Shown here: positions 1 through 5,611 of the stretch, one piece after another
Layout: each line of letters begins with the position of its first letter
Numbering within the stretch: the stretch's first letter is position 1
Assembly (NCBI RefSeq): GCF_002479325.1
Contig: NZ_DLMO01000001.1
Location: forward strand, 1-7,249
Origin: Brevundimonas sp. UBA7534
Lineage (GTDB): Bacteria; Pseudomonadota; Alphaproteobacteria; Caulobacterales; Caulobacteraceae
Length of the DNA: 7,249 bases
Direction: 5' to 3'
Position numbers and translations under genes: made by a program
Notes under the pieces: model-generated
Seen by the model: the letters and a program-made list of their open reading frames with translations, nothing else
What the model was told of the DNA's origin: nothing
Database searches by the model: none

Positions 1-1
1 C

Positions 2-232
2 GCCGACCCGCTGCTGCTGATCGAGACCATCGACGTGCCTCAGGCGCGCGAGTACGTCGAAAAGGTCGTGGCGGCCTACTGGATCTATCAGCGAATGTTC
101 GGCGGACCGCTGAAGACGCTGGAGGCGGTGGCCGCCGGCGCACCGCTGATCCCCGTAGCGCTGGACTATGTCCCGCCCACCGCCGAACCGGTGCAGATCG
201 CCCAGGCCGCCCTTATTCCGGGCGTTCAGTAG
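2..232 (+). CDS. Soluble lytic murein transglycosylase (Slt family), C-terminal fragment
   Basis: Only the last 76 codons are present; the gene begins before the window, and the reading frame is open from base 2 to the TAG at 230-232. The fragment begins ADPLLLIETIDVPQAREYVE and continues with KVVAAYWIYQRMFGG. This matches the pattern at the end of the Slt/MltE-type (GH23) catalytic domain, where a P-L-[LW]-x-I-E-[ST]-I segment is followed by [TA]-R-[ED]-Y-V-[EQ]-[KR]-V and a YWIY helix. Such enzymes cleave the MurNAc-GlcNAc bond of peptidoglycan in the periplasm, forming 1,6-anhydro ends. The catalytic glutamate and any signal peptide lie upstream and cannot be checked. The last ~35 residues are a proline/alanine-rich tail. 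The stop lies 7 bp from the stop of a converging small ORF, and I see no clear intrinsic terminator between them. The family call rests on recognition of the motif, not on a search. Confidence 0.72.
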   Translation, partial: ADPLLLIETIDVPQAREYVEKVVAAYWIYQRMFGGPLKTLEAVAAGAPLIPVALDYVPPTAEPVQIAQAALIPGVQ

Positions 233-239
233 GACTGTC

Positions 240-368
240 TCAGAATACCGCCGCCAGCAGCATGGCCCAGGCCATCGCCGCGACCGCCGCCACCAGGCCG
301 TGGGCCAGCAGGGGATGCAGCGGACGCGGCGGCCTTGCCGGGATCGAAGGGGGCGCGGACGCCGTCAT
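240..368 (-). CDS. Small predicted membrane protein, 42 aa, function unknown
   Basis: This minus-strand ORF starts at ATG 368-366 and ends with TGA at 242-240. The protein begins MTASAPPSIPARPPRPLHPL, followed by an alanine/leucine/valine-rich stretch (about residues 20-42, ending AMLLAAVF) long enough for one membrane-spanning helix. The ribosome binding site is good: GGAGAG on the minus strand (plus-strand CTCTCC, 376-381), 7 nt before the ATG. A possible promoter lies upstream on the same strand, with a -35-like CTGACG (432-427), an 18-bp spacer and a -10-like GTTATC (408-403), but the match is weak. The Pro/Arg-rich N terminus before a single helix suggests an N-in small membrane protein. 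I do not recognise the family and assign no function. The site, the start and the helix together make it more likely real than chance, but GC-rich DNA yields such ORFs easily. Confidence 0.5.
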   Translation of the reverse strand: MTASAPPSIPARPPRPLHPLLAHGLVAAVAAMAWAMLLAAVF

Positions 369-379
369 GGCGGGTCTCT

Positions 380-397
380 CCAGCCGGAAGCGGCTGG
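380..397. repeat. Perfect 7-bp inverted repeat in the leader of the small membrane-protein ORF
   Basis: CCAGCCG (380-386) and CGGCTGG (391-397) pair perfectly around a GAAG loop (387-390). On the minus strand the stem sits directly upstream of the 42-aa ORF and overlaps two bases of its GGAGAG ribosome binding site, so folding could modulate initiation. There is no adjacent T-run on either strand, which argues against an intrinsic terminator. A regulatory role is inference only. Confidence 0.45.
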
Positions 398-530
398 CTC
401 CAGATAACGCGGTCCGATTAAGGCCTCGTCAGCCGCCATGGTTTGCCGCTGGTTAAGCCAGGGCCTCGACTTCCCAGTACAGGATATTCGATGCCGCGAA
501 CTCTCGTTCTATCCTATTGATAAAGCTGAT

Positions 531-550
531 TTTTCTAAGAACTTAGGAAA
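531..550. repeat. Near-perfect 20-bp palindrome in the AT-rich intergenic core
   Basis: The arms TTTTCTAAG (531-539) and CTTAGGAAA (542-550) are reverse complements at 8 of 9 positions around a central AA. This is the lowest-GC part of the window. The symmetry and AT content fit a dimeric regulator's operator better than a terminator, since no flanking GC stem is present. No bound protein can be named. Confidence 0.45.
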
Positions 551-563
551 TCTCAGCGACGAT

Positions 564-583
564 TGGTCACCATATGGTCACCA
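564..583. repeat. Direct repeat of TGGTCACCA with 11-bp period
   Basis: TGGTCACCA occurs at 564-572 and again at 575-583, separated by TA, so the copies repeat every 11 bp, about one helical turn. Each copy is itself a palindrome around a central base (TGGT-C-ACCA). Same-face tandem half-sites are typical operator architecture, for example for OmpR-family regulators or other dimers. The motif does not resemble the CTTAAG repeat at 2860-2876, so a different protein would be expected. The nearest downstream gene candidate on the plus strand is the doubtful ORF at 794; on the minus strand it is the ORF starting at 368. Confidence 0.45.
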
Positions 584-793
584 GAAGAGGGGAAGAGCCA
601 GCAATCTGGATCAATACCCACTTCCTGAAATCCCATAGCAGAAACCCGGTCGGAAATCTCCCGACCAGCGGCCGCTGAGCCGCCGAAAGCCCTAGCCCAA
701 CTTAGTGAGCCAGCAGTGGGGTGCGTGCGGGCTATCCTCGCTGTGCGACCAGCAGCCGTTTGCATCAGCAGACGCTGGAGGTGAGAACATCTA

Positions 794-874
794 ATGTCCG
801 CCTCCGATCCGCGATCGGCCCCGAGCTCACCCTTTCGGCGTGCCGAGATCGTTGTTAGTCGGTCAGCGTGCTAG
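794..874 (+). CDS. Doubtful 26-aa ORF with a strong ribosome binding site
   Basis: A strong Shine-Dalgarno sequence, GGAGGTGA (777-784), lies 9 nt before ATG 794-796. The frame closes at TAG 872-874 after 26 residues (MSASDPRSAPSSPFRRAEIV, then VSRSAC). The end overlaps the antisense 3' end of the sensor kinase gene by 20 bp. The GGAGG could pair with CCTCC at 801-805 inside the ORF. The peptide has no recognised motif. It could be a true small protein, the left-over start of a gene broken when the downstream block arrived, or chance. Only the ribosome binding site supports it. Confidence 0.2.
   Translation: MSASDPRSAPSSPFRRAEIVVSRSAC
804..818 (-). terminator. Candidate hairpin downstream of the sensor kinase gene
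   Basis: CCGATC (804-809) and GATCGG (813-818) form a perfect 6-bp stem around CGC. On the minus strand it lies 36 nt beyond the kinase stop codon, where a terminator for the response regulator-kinase transcript would be expected. No U-tract follows it, only ATTAGATGTTCTC a few bases later, so it is a weak candidate for intrinsic termination. Confidence 0.25.
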
Positions 875-2186
875 GCTTATGCATCGACCCCGAAGCCTCA
901 ATAGCAACTATCACCTCGACACGGAGACCGCCTCCTGGTGAGCGCAAGAACTGCACCTGTCCCCCATGGGCCTTCACTGTGGCGAGGACGATAGAGAGGC
1001 CCAGACCGCTCCCTCCGGAAGGTGCATTGGCCGCACGGAAGAAGCGCCTACCCAGCCGATGCAGGTCCGAGAAGGCCACGCCCGGGCCGTCGTCCTCGAC
1101 GATTAAACGCCCGGAAGTCGGGTCGTAACTGATCACGACTGAGGATGCCGCATGCGCCTGCGCGTTGGCGAGGAGATTGGCAGCCGCTGCCTCGAAGCGA
1201 TCTGGATCCACGTTAAGCAGCGCGTCACCTTCAACGATCGACACCCGATCATCGCCTTCCGCTCCTGCAAACAGCGACCGAAGCGTCACCCAGCGGCGAT
1301 CTTCGTCGCTAACCGGCATCTCGTCCTCGCGCGCCAAGACGAGAAGACCTGTGACGAGGCGGGCAGTGCGATCGACAGAGGTCTGGATCTGCTCCAGCGC
1401 GCGTCTTCGAACGGCCGTATCCGAAGACGACGCCGCAATCTGCGCCTGGACGCGCAGGCCTGCCAGAGGCGTACGCAATTCGTGCGCGGCAGCGGCCGTG
1501 AACTCGGCCTCGCGACGTCGCGCTGCGCCAAGGCGTGACATCAAGTCGTTCAGCGCCAGGGCGAAGGGACGGAGTTCGCGGGCGTCCGGCGATACGTCCA
1601 ACGCCGTCAGATCTTCCGCATCCCGTACCGCAAGGCTGCGGGTCATTTGTCGAATAGGGGTCAGCCCCCGCCCTACCGACCACCAGATCAATACGCCAAG
1701 CACCAGCAGACCAAGGACCGCCGGACCGATCAAAGCGGTGACGACATTGCCGACCAGGTGCTCGCGAACGGCCAGATTGTCCCCGACCATGACCCTGAAA
1801 CCGGCATCACGATCATGCACCGTGTAGACGCGCCAGCGCTCGCCCCGGATCGTGCGTTCTGAAAAACCGTCGCCCCCTTCCGACAATCGCTCCGCAGGCG
1901 CGCTTTGGGACCGACCAATCAGATCGCCTTCCAGCGACCAGATCTGGCAGGAGAGCTGACGGTCGTAGACATCGGCGGCCCCGCTTTCCGGAGCCTGCAT
2001 CGCCGGGCGCACGCTGCCGGCCTGCATCAGGGACGAGACCATGCGGGCCGACTCCATCAGGCGCCGGTCCAGCACCCGTTGCACCTCGGCCCGGGTCTGG
2101 ATCTCGACCCAGACGACCGCGCCGCCCCAGACGAGGGCGGTCACGAGCGCGAGGGTGGCGAACAGACGCAGGCGGATCGAGCTCAT
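855..2186 (-). CDS. Sensor histidine kinase, QseC-type, candidate DsbS-like copper/redox sensor
   Basis: This 443-aa inner-membrane kinase should sense a periplasmic signal and phosphorylate the response regulator encoded just upstream. It has a first membrane helix (~5-26), a periplasmic domain (~28-145) and a second helix (~146-170). A HAMP-like linker (~172-224) leads to the HisKA H-box AAAHELRTPLAG with phospho-acceptor H235. The ATPase domain has the N-box NLLANAQAHA (N341), G1 box DDGPGV (366-370) and G2 box GSGLGL (392-397). The periplasmic part (SLEGDLIGRSQSAP, then GFSERTIRGERWRVYTVHD and a VREHL end) resembles the 2CSK_N input domain of QseC/TctE kinases. The only cysteine in the protein is C80, in that domain (RQLSCQIW). 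This parallels my recollection that P. aeruginosa DsbS needs a single periplasmic cysteine (Cys82) for copper sensing. The start overlaps the regulator's stop (ATGA, 2186-2183), implying translational coupling. The kinase call is firm; the copper/thiol ligand is inference. Confidence 0.93.
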   Translation of the reverse strand: MSSIRLRLFATLALVTALVWGGAVVWVEIQTRAEVQRVLDRRLMESARMVSSLMQAGSVRPAMQAPESGAADVYDRQLSCQIWSLEGDLIGRSQSAPAERLSEGGDGFSERTIRGERWRVYTVHDRDAGFRVMVGDNLAVREHLVGNVVTALIGPAVLGLLVLGVLIWWSVGRGLTPIRQMTRSLAVRDAEDLTALDVSPDARELRPFALALNDLMSRLGAARRREAEFTAAAAHELRTPLAGLRVQAQIAASSSDTAVRRRALEQIQTSVDRTARLVTGLLVLAREDEMPVSDEDRRWVTLRSLFAGAEGDDRVSIVEGDALLNVDPDRFEAAAANLLANAQAHAASSVVISYDPTSGRLIVEDDGPGVAFSDLHRLGRRFFRAANAPSGGSGLGLSIVLATVKAHGGQVQFLRSPGGGLRVEVIVAIEASGSMHKPSTLTD

Positions 2187-2836
2187 TGCAGGGTGTATCC
2201 TACGCCGCGGACGGTGCGGATGAAGCCGGCTCCCAACTTGGCCCGGAGATAGTGGATGTGCACTTCCACCGCGTTAGAGCCGATCTCCTCCTGCCAACCG
2301 TACAGGCGTTCTTCTAGCTGACTGCGCGAGAGGACCTGTGCAGGCCGTTCCATCAGGGCCTCCAGGATGGCGAACTCACGTCTCGAAAGGGGCAGGTCCC
2401 CCTCTTCACGCCAAGCCAGACGCGACTGGGGATCAAGGGTCACCCCGCCGTGGCGCAAGGCGGGCGCCGAGCGCCCAAGCAGGCGACGCCGCACCGCGCG
2501 CAGTCGCGCCGCCAGTTCGTCGAGATCGAAAGGCTTGCCGACATAGTCGTCCGCGCCGGCGTCCAGACCCACAATGCGGTCCCGACTGTCATCGCGCGCC
2601 GACAAGACCACCACGCCGACATCCATGTCGCGCTCGCGAACGAAACGCAGCACCGAAAGGCCGTCGCCATCAGGAAGACCCAAATCCAGCACGACCGCAT
2701 CGAACGCCGAGCTTTCCAGCGCCGCGAGGGCGTCCTCGACCCGCCCGACGACTTCGACCGTCCAGCCGCAGGCGCTGAGCCCGACCTGGAGGCCGTCGGC
2801 GAGAACGGGATCATCTTCTATGGCGAGCAGTCTCAT
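2183..2836 (-). CDS. OmpR/PhoB-family response regulator, QseB/PmrA-like, candidate DsbR
   Basis: This 217-aa, full-length cytoplasmic transcription factor is the partner of the overlapping sensor kinase. The receiver domain (1-~115) has the acidic pocket E7-D8-D9, phospho-acceptor D51 (VVLDLGLPDGDG), the switch serine S79 (VVLSARDD) and the invariant K101 (YVGKPFDLDEL). The C-terminal winged helix (~125-217) has the usual SRREFAILEAL, AVEVHIHYLRAKLG and FIRTVRGVGYTL segments. LRAKLG and RGVGYTL are typical of the QseB/PmrA/TctD branch. The ATG at 2836 begins MRLLAIEDDP, the normal start of the fold. Upstream on the minus strand (CACCTCACGCCGC) there is no Shine-Dalgarno sequence, so initiation may be leaderless. 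A PmrA-type repeat lies 23 nt upstream, so autoregulation together with control of the divergent dsbD operon is likely. Confidence 0.95.
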   Translation of the reverse strand: MRLLAIEDDPVLADGLQVGLSACGWTVEVVGRVEDALAALESSAFDAVVLDLGLPDGDGLSVLRFVRERDMDVGVVVLSARDDSRDRIVGLDAGADDYVGKPFDLDELAARLRAVRRRLLGRSAPALRHGGVTLDPQSRLAWREEGDLPLSRREFAILEALMERPAQVLSRSQLEERLYGWQEEIGSNAVEVHIHYLRAKLGAGFIRTVRGVGYTLQ

Positions 2837-2859
2837 GCGGCGTGAGGTGGAAGTTGCGG

Positions 2860-2876
2860 CTTAAGCCTGACTTAAG
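2860..2876. promoter_or_regulatory. PmrA/QseB-type box, perfect CTTAAG-N5-CTTAAG repeat
   Basis: CTTAAG occurs at 2860-2865 and 2871-2876, separated by CCTGA, an 11-bp period. This is the form of the PmrA box and related QseB sites, which are two YTTAAK hexamers with a 5-bp spacer bound by a response regulator dimer. The next gene encodes exactly such a regulator. CTTAAG is its own reverse complement, so the box reads the same in both directions. It ends 22 nt before the dsbD ATG (2899) and 23 nt before the regulator ATG (2836), so one site could serve both divergent promoters. CTTAAG is AT-biased and uncommon in this GC-rich DNA, which makes chance unlikely. I see no convincing -10 element on either side. 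Confidence 0.75.
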
Positions 2877-2898
2877 CTCGTTTGCCGACGAGATGGCC

Positions 2899-4797
2899 AT
2901 GAGGTTTTTCCGCCGACTGTTGCCCGCCGCTCTCGCGATCCTGTCCTTCACCCTTCCGGGTTCGGCATTGGGTCAGGCTCCGCTATCGCCTGACAAGGCC
3001 TTCTCCCTGACGGTGACGCGTGAGGCTGACGGCGACCTGGCCTTCGCCTGGGACATTGCGCCCGGCCATTATCTCTATCGTGACCACACCGTCGCCAGCA
3101 CGCCGGGCGGGAAAGCATCGCTGCCTCTGGAGCTTGCGACCGGCGAAACCAAGGACGATCCGGGCTTTGGCGTCGTCGACGTCTGGCATGACGAGGGTCG
3201 CGCGACCCTATCGGCGCAGACCCTGACGCAGGTTGGCGGCCCGACGTCGGTCAACATCACCTACCAGGGGTGCCTCGAGGACTCGATCTGCTACCCGCCG
3301 ATGACGCGGACAGTGGACGTGCCGACCCGGCCGCAGTCCGAGGTTGCCGCTCGGGAGGCCGATGCGCAGACCGCTCAGGCCGCCGCTCTGCTGGCGATCC
3401 AGGCGCCGGGCGCTGCACCCACACCCGCACTCGCGAGTGATGAGGGCGCGTTGGCGCCTCCGCCGGTCGCGCCATCGCCGGCGGTCATCCCGGACCCCAG
3501 CCCGGGCTTCGTCGATCGCTTGGCGCTGCAGGGCGGGGCCACCTGGGTCCTGCTCGCCTTCTTCGGTTTCGGCGTGCTTCTGGCCTTCACGCCCTGCGTC
3601 TTTCCCATGTACCCGATCCTGGCCGGCGTCATCGGACGCGGCGTGGACGGGCGCGGTACGCGCCGAGGCCTGATGCTCTCGGTCGCCTATGTGCTGGGCC
3701 TTTCCGTCGCCTTCGCCCTGCTGGGCGTCGCGGCCGCCTGGTCCGGACAGAACCTGCAGATGGCGCTCCAGTCGGTTTGGGCGATCGGCGCTCTGGTTGT
3801 CGTCTTCGTCGTTCTCGCCGCGTCCATGTTCGGCGGCTTCGAGTTGCAACTGCCCTCGGCCTGGACCAGCCGCCTGTCCCGCGACAGCGGTGACGGACGG
3901 CGGTCCCTGCCCTCAGCCGCAGGTCTGGGCTTCGTCTCCGCCCTCATCGTGGGCCCTTGCGTCACCGCGCCCTTGGCGGGCGCCCTGCTCTATATCGCAC
4001 AGACCGGCGACGTTGGGCTGGGCGCGGCGGCCCTGTTCTTCCTGGGCCTGGGCAAGGGGGTGCCCTTGATCGTGTTCGGCACGGTCGGCGCGCGCTTCCT
4101 GCCCAAGGCTGGGCCGTGGATGGACCGGGTGAAGATGCTGTTCGGCTTCATCTTCCTGGGCATGGCCTGGTGGCTGGCCGGCCGCATCCTGCCGCCGAGC
4201 GCGACGCTGGCTTTCGGCGCGGCGCTGGCGCTCGGTCTGGCGGCGGCTCTCGGCCTGTTCCAGCCGCTGAGCCCGAATCTGAGAAACGGCGTCGCACGTG
4301 TCGCTGGCCTGGCGGCCGCGACCTGGGGCCTGTTGCTGCTGGTCGGCCTCAGTCTCGGGGCGGACGACCCGTGGCGTCCGCTTGAGCCCCTGGCGCGGCC
4401 CGCTGGAATCTCAGCCGCCGCGCCGGTCGAAACCGCAGCGGTCGTGCTGGATCAGACGGCGCTCGACCGCGCCGTCGCCGATGCCGCCGCGCGCGAACGT
4501 CCCGCCCTGGTCTATTTCACCGCCGACTGGTGCGTCAGCTGCAAGGTGATCGAGCGGACGGTGTTCGAGGACCCCGCGGTCATCGCCGGCCTTTCGAACA
4601 CCGACCTCATCAAGGTCGACGTCACGCGCAGCACGCCCGAGGCGCGCGCGCTTCTTGAGCGGCACGGAGTGATCGGACCGCCGACGATGATCTTCCTGTC
4701 GCCCTCGGCGACCGAAGCGCCGGGCAGCCGACTGATCGGAGAGATGTCGGCCCAAGACGTCGCCTCCGCCCTGCAGAGCGCCGGAGCCGCCGCATGA
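2899..4797 (+). CDS. dsbD: Thiol:disulfide interchange protein DsbD
   Basis: DsbD takes electrons from cytoplasmic thioredoxin and passes them across the inner membrane to periplasmic reductases and isomerases. All three domains are present. After a signal peptide (RFFRRLLPAALAILSFTLPG, probable cleavage after ALG25) comes the periplasmic alpha domain with its redox pair in YQGCLEDSICYPP (C125, C131). An Ala/Pro-rich linker (~145-205) leads to a multi-helix membrane domain (~215-490) carrying the two transmembrane cysteines, FTPCVFPMYP (C233) and VGPCVTAPLAG (C354). The C-terminal thioredoxin-like gamma domain (~515-632) has DWCVSCK (C545, C548) and a GPP cis-proline loop (P595). The length of 632 aa is somewhat above E. 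coli DsbD (about 565), mostly from linkers. I chose ATG 2899 because the signal peptide follows at once; ATG 2893 is possible, and GTG 2842 would run through the operator. A small CTCGT/ACGAG hairpin (2877-2892) precedes the start. Overlap with the next gene (ATGA, 4794-4797) indicates an operon. Confidence 0.96.
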   Translation: MRFFRRLLPAALAILSFTLPGSALGQAPLSPDKAFSLTVTREADGDLAFAWDIAPGHYLYRDHTVASTPGGKASLPLELATGETKDDPGFGVVDVWHDEGRATLSAQTLTQVGGPTSVNITYQGCLEDSICYPPMTRTVDVPTRPQSEVAAREADAQTAQAAALLAIQAPGAAPTPALASDEGALAPPPVAPSPAVIPDPSPGFVDRLALQGGATWVLLAFFGFGVLLAFTPCVFPMYPILAGVIGRGVDGRGTRRGLMLSVAYVLGLSVAFALLGVAAAWSGQNLQMALQSVWAIGALVVVFVVLAASMFGGFELQLPSAWTSRLSRDSGDGRRSLPSAAGLGFVSALIVGPCVTAPLAGALLYIAQTGDVGLGAAALFFLGLGKGVPLIVFGTVGARFLPKAGPWMDRVKMLFGFIFLGMAWWLAGRILPPSATLAFGAALALGLAAALGLFQPLSPNLRNGVARVAGLAAATWGLLLLVGLSLGADDPWRPLEPLARPAGISAAAPVETAAVVLDQTALDRAVADAAARERPALVYFTADWCVSCKVIERTVFEDPAVIAGLSNTDLIKVDVTRSTPEARALLERHGVIGPPTMIFLSPSATEAPGSRLIGEMSAQDVASALQSAGAAA

Positions 4798-5588
4798 ACG
4801 CCATCACCCTGGGCCCGCTCGTCCTGTCGGGCGAGCGGTTCGCCATCATCGCCGGCGTGTTCGTCTTCATGATCGGCGTCGGGCTGTTGGCCAGCCGGGT
4901 CAGCCCGCGCTTCAACCTGTGGAGCACGGTCCTAGTCTTCGGCGGTCTGGCGGTCGCCCGCCTCGGTCACGTGGCGACGCACTGGGAGTATTTCGGGGCT
5001 GACCCGTGGCGGGCGCTCGCGGTCTGGCAGGGCGGATTCAGTTGGATCTGGGTCGCGCCGGTCGTGATCCTGGCCACCATTCTGCTGCTGCGCACGACGC
5101 GCGAACGCGCCTGGGCCATTGCGCCTGTGCTGGCCAGCGCCTTGGTTTGGACCACCGCCCATCAGTTGGCCTCGGCGACGCAGCCCATGGCGCCGCCCGC
5201 CCTGACGCTGGCCGCGATGGACGCACCGGCGATCGACCTTTCGGCGCCGATCGATCGGCCTACGGTGATCAATCTCTGGGCCACCTGGTGCCCGCCCTGC
5301 CGGCGCGAGATGCCGGCTTTGGCCCAGGCCGAAAAAGCCCATCCGAATGTGCGCTTCCTCTTCGTCAACCAGGGCGAGGGCGAAGCCGGCGTTCGGGCCT
5401 TTCTGCAGAGCCAGGGGCTGGCCCTCGACCATGTGCTGTTCGACGAGGCCATGGCGCTGCCCCGCCACTACGGTACGGCCGGCATTCCGGTGACCCTGTT
5501 CCTCCACGCCGACGGCCGTCTGGCCAAGGCCCACATGGGGGAAATCGCCCCCGAACAGATCGCGACCGAAATCGCGCGTCTGCACTGA
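4794..5588 (+). CDS. Membrane-anchored TlpA-family thiol:disulfide oxidoreductase (DsbE/ScsD-like)
   Basis: This 264-aa protein joins an N-terminal membrane part to a periplasmic thioredoxin domain. The first ~126 residues hold about four hydrophobic segments (~15-34, 42-60, 84-100, 106-126) and begin MNAITLGPLVLSGERFAIIA. Together with a GHV-x-x-HW-x-YF segment, this recalls the Lgt-like N-terminal domain found in some proteobacterial TlpA proteins. The thioredoxin domain (~140-264) has NLWATWCPPCRREMP with active-site C166 and C169, a VNQGE strand-turn as in TlpA/ResA, and the cis-proline loop GIPVTLF (P232). Such proteins are usually kept reduced by DsbD or CcdA and act on specific periplasmic thiols, for example in cytochrome maturation or metal-damaged proteins. 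Its start overlaps the dsbD stop, so DsbD is the probable electron donor. The exact client is unknown. The TlpA assignment is firm; the Lgt-like reading of the membrane part is less certain. Confidence 0.9.
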   Translation: MNAITLGPLVLSGERFAIIAGVFVFMIGVGLLASRVSPRFNLWSTVLVFGGLAVARLGHVATHWEYFGADPWRALAVWQGGFSWIWVAPVVILATILLLRTTRERAWAIAPVLASALVWTTAHQLASATQPMAPPALTLAAMDAPAIDLSAPIDRPTVINLWATWCPPCRREMPALAQAEKAHPNVRFLFVNQGEGEAGVRAFLQSQGLALDHVLFDEAMALPRHYGTAGIPVTLFLHADGRLAKAHMGEIAPEQIATEIARLH

Positions 5589-5611
5589 CCCCCTCGCCTC
5601 ACGGAGCTTCC

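Larger units (their letters stand above)
369..854. other. 486-bp intergenic region with an AT-rich core
   Basis: No convincing long gene fills the space between the small minus-strand ORF and the end of the sensor kinase gene. By hand count 481-540 is about 38% GC and 481-660 about 46%, against roughly two thirds GC elsewhere. The core holds a near-palindrome (531-550) and a paired 9-bp direct repeat (564-583). It is followed by a GGTCGG/CCGACC hairpin (648-653 with 661-666, 7-nt loop), a 10-bp palindrome AGCGGCCGCT (667-676) and a CCGATC/GATCGG hairpin (804-818). The overlapping open frames at 438-638 (+) and 553-765 (-) lack good ribosome binding sites and have no recognisable protein features. 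The low GC could mark a regulatory region, an old insertion or recombination scar, or an unrecognised small RNA. I found no tRNA, no transposase fragment and no clear att duplication. Confidence 0.6.

Noticed and set aside
438..638. 66-aa plus-strand open frame in the intergenic region
   Set aside because: No ribosome binding site and no recognisable protein features; it spans the palindrome and repeats of the AT-rich core.
648..666. GGTCGG/CCGACC hairpin as a terminator
   Set aside because: The 6-bp stem has a 7-nt loop, no following T-run, and no gene ends close enough on either strand.
553..765. 70-aa minus-strand open frame in the intergenic region
   Set aside because: The sequence before its ATG is pyrimidine-rich with no Shine-Dalgarno match, and the peptide resembles random GC-rich translation.
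369..854. CRISPR array, tRNA, or insertion-sequence remnant in the intergenic region
   Set aside because: No regularly spaced long repeats, no cloverleaf-like sequence and no transposase fragment or terminal inverted repeats could be seen.
1165..1827. 220-aa plus-strand open frame
   Set aside because: It is antisense to the sensor kinase, whose H, N, G1 and G2 boxes are intact; the frame is Ser/Arg-rich with no motif.
2842..2898. GTG start at 2842 extending DsbD by 19 residues
   Set aside because: The extension would translate through the CTTAAG operator and push the signal peptide inward by 19 polar residues; ATG 2899 (or 2893) gives a normal signal peptide.
5006..5611. In-frame upstream extension of the DsbA-like lipoprotein
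   Set aside because: It overlaps the tlpA gene in another frame, reads as Arg/Gly-rich shadow protein, and would bury the lipobox signal peptide; ATG 5612 has a good ribosome binding site.
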